Virus record (IMG/VR): IMGVR_UViG_3300009508_001156
Span: 47,069 to 111,068 of that record
Length of the DNA stretch: 64,000 nucleotides
Strand: one strand, 5' to 3'
Source: a virus
Below, piece by piece: positions 62,058 through 64,000 of the stretch. The position numbers were made by a program, and so were the translations under genes. Every line of letters begins with the position of its first letter. Position 1 is the first letter of the stretch. Under the pieces are notes generated by a model, which saw nothing but the letters and a program-made list of their open reading frames with translations, was not told the origin of the DNA and ran no database searches.

Positions 62058-63605
62058 ATGTCATTAACTAGGGGAATAAAACTATCTACTAGAAATTTAG
62101 CGTTTGCATTTGATATGGGAAACGATCTAAAAAGTTTTTCTGGCGCCCCGACTACCAATATAGTTCCAGATCCTGATAGAAATGCTAACTTTACAACATC
62201 AAATTATTGGTACAGTTATAATACAAACCAATATAATGGCAACAGTTATTTTACTATACCAAGCATTAGCAGTGTAAGCAGCAACATAGTTACAACATCC
62301 AGTGCACACCCTTTTAGAACATTTGATGTGTGCAGAGCAGAAACAACTGGTGGGGGTGTTACAGCCGGTGTTAATTATTTTATTAAAAAAGTTTCCGACA
62401 CACAATTTAGTTTACATGCATATAACGGTACTGAAAACGGTAGCCAAGGATATCTAGTAAACGATTCTTATCATAAAGTTCACGAGAGTATCGCATTAGA
62501 TCAACGTGTAAGTATTAACGCTACTAGCTTTCCAACTAGTTGGTGGGGACCACCGCATTTACCTAATAGCGCATGTGTTAAAGAAATTGTGCCTGGAGGA
62601 GGCCGAAGAGCTGGATCAGACAGCATGAGATTGCACATTACTAGATCTGCTGGTATTGCCGACGGAATGGCGTACGGAGTTTACTGTCCTGTAACAACAG
62701 GTGACACAGTTAGAGTCAGTTTTTGGCATAAGTTAACACGCGGAACCCAAACAAGCAACGCCAACTGGCAAACATATTTTGGATCTGGGTTTAGTGCACC
62801 CAGCGTAGGATATGCCGTATCTTCAGAATGGCAAAGATTTGAATATACTTGGACAGCTAGTAACACGATTGGTTTTTACCAGTATTGGTTTCCAGGATCA
62901 AACGGTATTGGTGCTTGGGCACACGATATATGTGATTTACATATCACAAAAAATGAAAGCACCTTTGCTGGATTTTATCCAGGTACACGAACGACTCAAG
63001 GAGTCATTAAAGATTGGTCGAACAATCCTAGCGTTGGCACAATAACTGCAAGTAATTTAGTTTATAACGATGCAACATCCTTTAGCTTTGATGGCACTGA
63101 TAGTGAAATAGCTACGGGATATACGCCCGGAACGGGAGTTGCCGCTGCAGGATGCACAATAGAATGCTGGTATAAAGGAACCAAAACTGCTAGAAATCAT
63201 TTGTGGAGTTGGGGGCAAAGTAGCAGCAATAATCTAGATATGAATTTTAATGATGGAACATATGCTTTGTGGATGTATTGGGACGGTGGTGGCAGCAACG
63301 CTATTCGATTTACTGATGCTTCATTCGGAGATAATTTTTTTACTGATTCTCAAGTACATCATATCGTGTTTACACACTCAGGAAGTACAAATACTGTATA
63401 CTTTGACGGAGTAGCTCTTACACCATCAGACACAATAGGAACTCAAACTTTTAGTTCTACTAATGGCACAACAGGTCAACTTACTATATCTGAGTCTCCG
63501 AGGTTTGCTGGAGATGTTTATACAACCAGAGTTTACGAGCGAGCACTCTCAGCAGCAGAAGTTGCACAAAATTTTAAATCGCAAAGAACAAAATACGGAG
63601 TTTAA
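62058..63605 (+). CDS. LamG-domain putative adhesin (515 aa)
   Basis: Residues about 350-500 show a concanavalin/LamG_3 pattern: FSFDGTDSEI, CTIECWYKGT, 'HHIVFTHSGSTNTVYFDGVA', then DVYTTRVYERALSAAEVAQN, the classic 'i.d.riYnRaLs.aEi.qny' ending. Residues about 190-320 look like a second beta-sandwich of carbohydrate-binding type (DSMRLHITRSA, VRVSFWHKLTRG, WQRFEYTWTASN). The N-terminus (MSLTRGIKLSTRNLAFAFDM) is short. No signal peptide is seen, as expected for a virion protein. It is likely a glycan-binding decoration or fibre tip. It follows the 38-aa gene by 3 nt and is followed by a small Cys-rich gene and another LamG gene, forming a small adhesin cassette. Confidence 0.75.
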   Translation: MSLTRGIKLSTRNLAFAFDMGNDLKSFSGAPTTNIVPDPDRNANFTTSNYWYSYNTNQYNGNSYFTIPSISSVSSNIVTTSSAHPFRTFDVCRAETTGGGVTAGVNYFIKKVSDTQFSLHAYNGTENGSQGYLVNDSYHKVHESIALDQRVSINATSFPTSWWGPPHLPNSACVKEIVPGGGRRAGSDSMRLHITRSAGIADGMAYGVYCPVTTGDTVRVSFWHKLTRGTQTSNANWQTYFGSGFSAPSVGYAVSSEWQRFEYTWTASNTIGFYQYWFPGSNGIGAWAHDICDLHITKNESTFAGFYPGTRTTQGVIKDWSNNPSVGTITASNLVYNDATSFSFDGTDSEIATGYTPGTGVAAAGCTIECWYKGTKTARNHLWSWGQSSSNNLDMNFNDGTYALWMYWDGGGSNAIRFTDASFGDNFFTDSQVHHIVFTHSGSTNTVYFDGVALTPSDTIGTQTFSSTNGTTGQLTISESPRFAGDVYTTRVYERALSAAEVAQNFKSQRTKYGV

Positions 63606-63606
63606 A

Positions 63607-63705
63607 ATGTATTGTTTAAATTGTAATCAAGAATGTGAAGAAAATTTTTGCTTTACAGCATGCCAAGAAGAGTTTGATGAGCTAAACTCCTCGGTAGATC
63701 AATAA
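63607..63705 (+). CDS. Tiny Cys-rich protein (32 aa)
   Basis: ATG at 63607 lies 1 nt after the LamG stop and gives MYCLNCNQECEENFCFTACQ plus 12 acidic residues. Five cysteines (C3, C6, C10, C15, C19) suggest a zinc-binding knuckle. Its stop overlaps the next ATG (TAATG at 63703-63707), typical of coupled phage genes. The ribosome-binding site is poor. Function unknown; it could be a metal-binding assembly factor. Confidence 0.5.
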   Translation: MYCLNCNQECEENFCFTACQEEFDELNSSVDQ

Positions 63706-64000
63706 TGGCCTTTCCTACACACTTTCTTCGGTGTTTGGTGGATGCTAAAAATCCTAGTAGTTATTCAGGCTCTGGAACCACTTGGACAGATCTTTCAGGA
63801 TATGGAAATAACTTTACATTAAATAGCGTGGCTTATGATACCGGAGGCTGGTTTTCTTTTAATGGCTCAACGAGTTATGCTCAATCAAATCCATCGACAC
63901 CTAATAGTTTTACAGCTGACAATGATGCGTCTACGGTTAGTGTTTGGTTTCGCCCAACTTCAAATCAAGGTGGAGTAAACAAAGCTATTATTACCGATAA
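63705..64000 (+). CDS. Second LamG-type protein, N-terminal fragment (runs off window)
   Basis: The ATG at 63705 overlaps the previous stop. The 98 visible residues (MAFPTHFLRCLVDAKNPSSY, then GTTWTDLSGYGNNFTLNSVA, FNGSTSYAQSN, DASTVSVWFRPTS) follow the LamG_3 start 'lv..ld..n..Sy.gsg..W.DlSg.gn.gtl...p.y....ggs..FdG...' found in many phage adhesins. It is probably a paralogue of the 515-aa protein's C-terminal half. The protein continues beyond the window. Confidence 0.75.
   Translation, partial: MAFPTHFLRCLVDAKNPSSYSGSGTTWTDLSGYGNNFTLNSVAYDTGGWFSFNGSTSYAQSNPSTPNSFTADNDASTVSVWFRPTSNQGGVNKAIITD

Overview
This window is part of the genome of a T4-like, contractile-tailed marine phage. The assignment rests on recognisable products in T4 order: portal (gp20), gp67/gp68-type core proteins, prohead protease (gp21), scaffold (gp22), major capsid protein (gp23), baseplate proteins gp25, gp6, gp5, gp53 and gp48, the late sigma factor gp55 and the recombination nuclease pair gp47/gp46. 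The DNA is AT-rich by inspection. Protein styles match cyanophages and pelagiphages: collagen-like GIQG fibres, a YHYH domain in a giant structural protein, LamG adhesins and a short gp23 (384 aa). No photosynthesis or other host-diagnostic gene is present, so the host (cyanobacterium or alphaproteobacterium) cannot be fixed from this window.

Layout. 1-29100 (minus): a late baseplate/tail operon read gp25, gp6, a 7,914-aa giant structural protein, a 222-aa structural protein, then a truncated fibre-like protein. 29140-29852 (plus): a small island of two short genes with a sigma70-type promoter, a structured leader and a Rho-independent terminator. 29821-34953 (minus): gp48, gp53, a 785-aa hub-region protein and gp5. 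34978-39174 (plus): gp55, gp47, gp46 and a GIY-YIG-like protein. 39181-39816: about 640 nt with no confident gene but much hairpin structure. 39817-40886 (minus): a T4_baseplate-family protein that appears to be a tail-assembly chaperone with a -1 programmed frameshift. 40981-50038 (plus): tape measure and the whole head module gp20-gp23, closed by a strong terminator. 50142-64000 (plus): structural and fibre genes, including two long collagen-like proteins and LamG proteins.

Regulation. An 8-mer GATAAATA, close to T4's late promoter TATAAATA, precedes almost every late transcription unit on both strands, and two exact TATAAATA copies also occur. gp55, which would read them, lies in the window behind a sigma70-like promoter plus one TATAAATA. 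Two GATAAATA boxes (for gp25 and the 222-aa gene) are so close to the start codon that the predicted mRNA begins at or next to the ATG. Two others (chaperone and tape measure) face each other across 26 nt.

Most notable: the 23.7-kb single gene; the slippery site and conserved-looking -1 extension of the T4_baseplate-family protein beside the tape-measure gene; a cupredoxin domain with a complete-looking type-1 copper ligand set inside a collagen-like fibre; the leaderless late promoters; and the structured intergenic region at 39181-39816.
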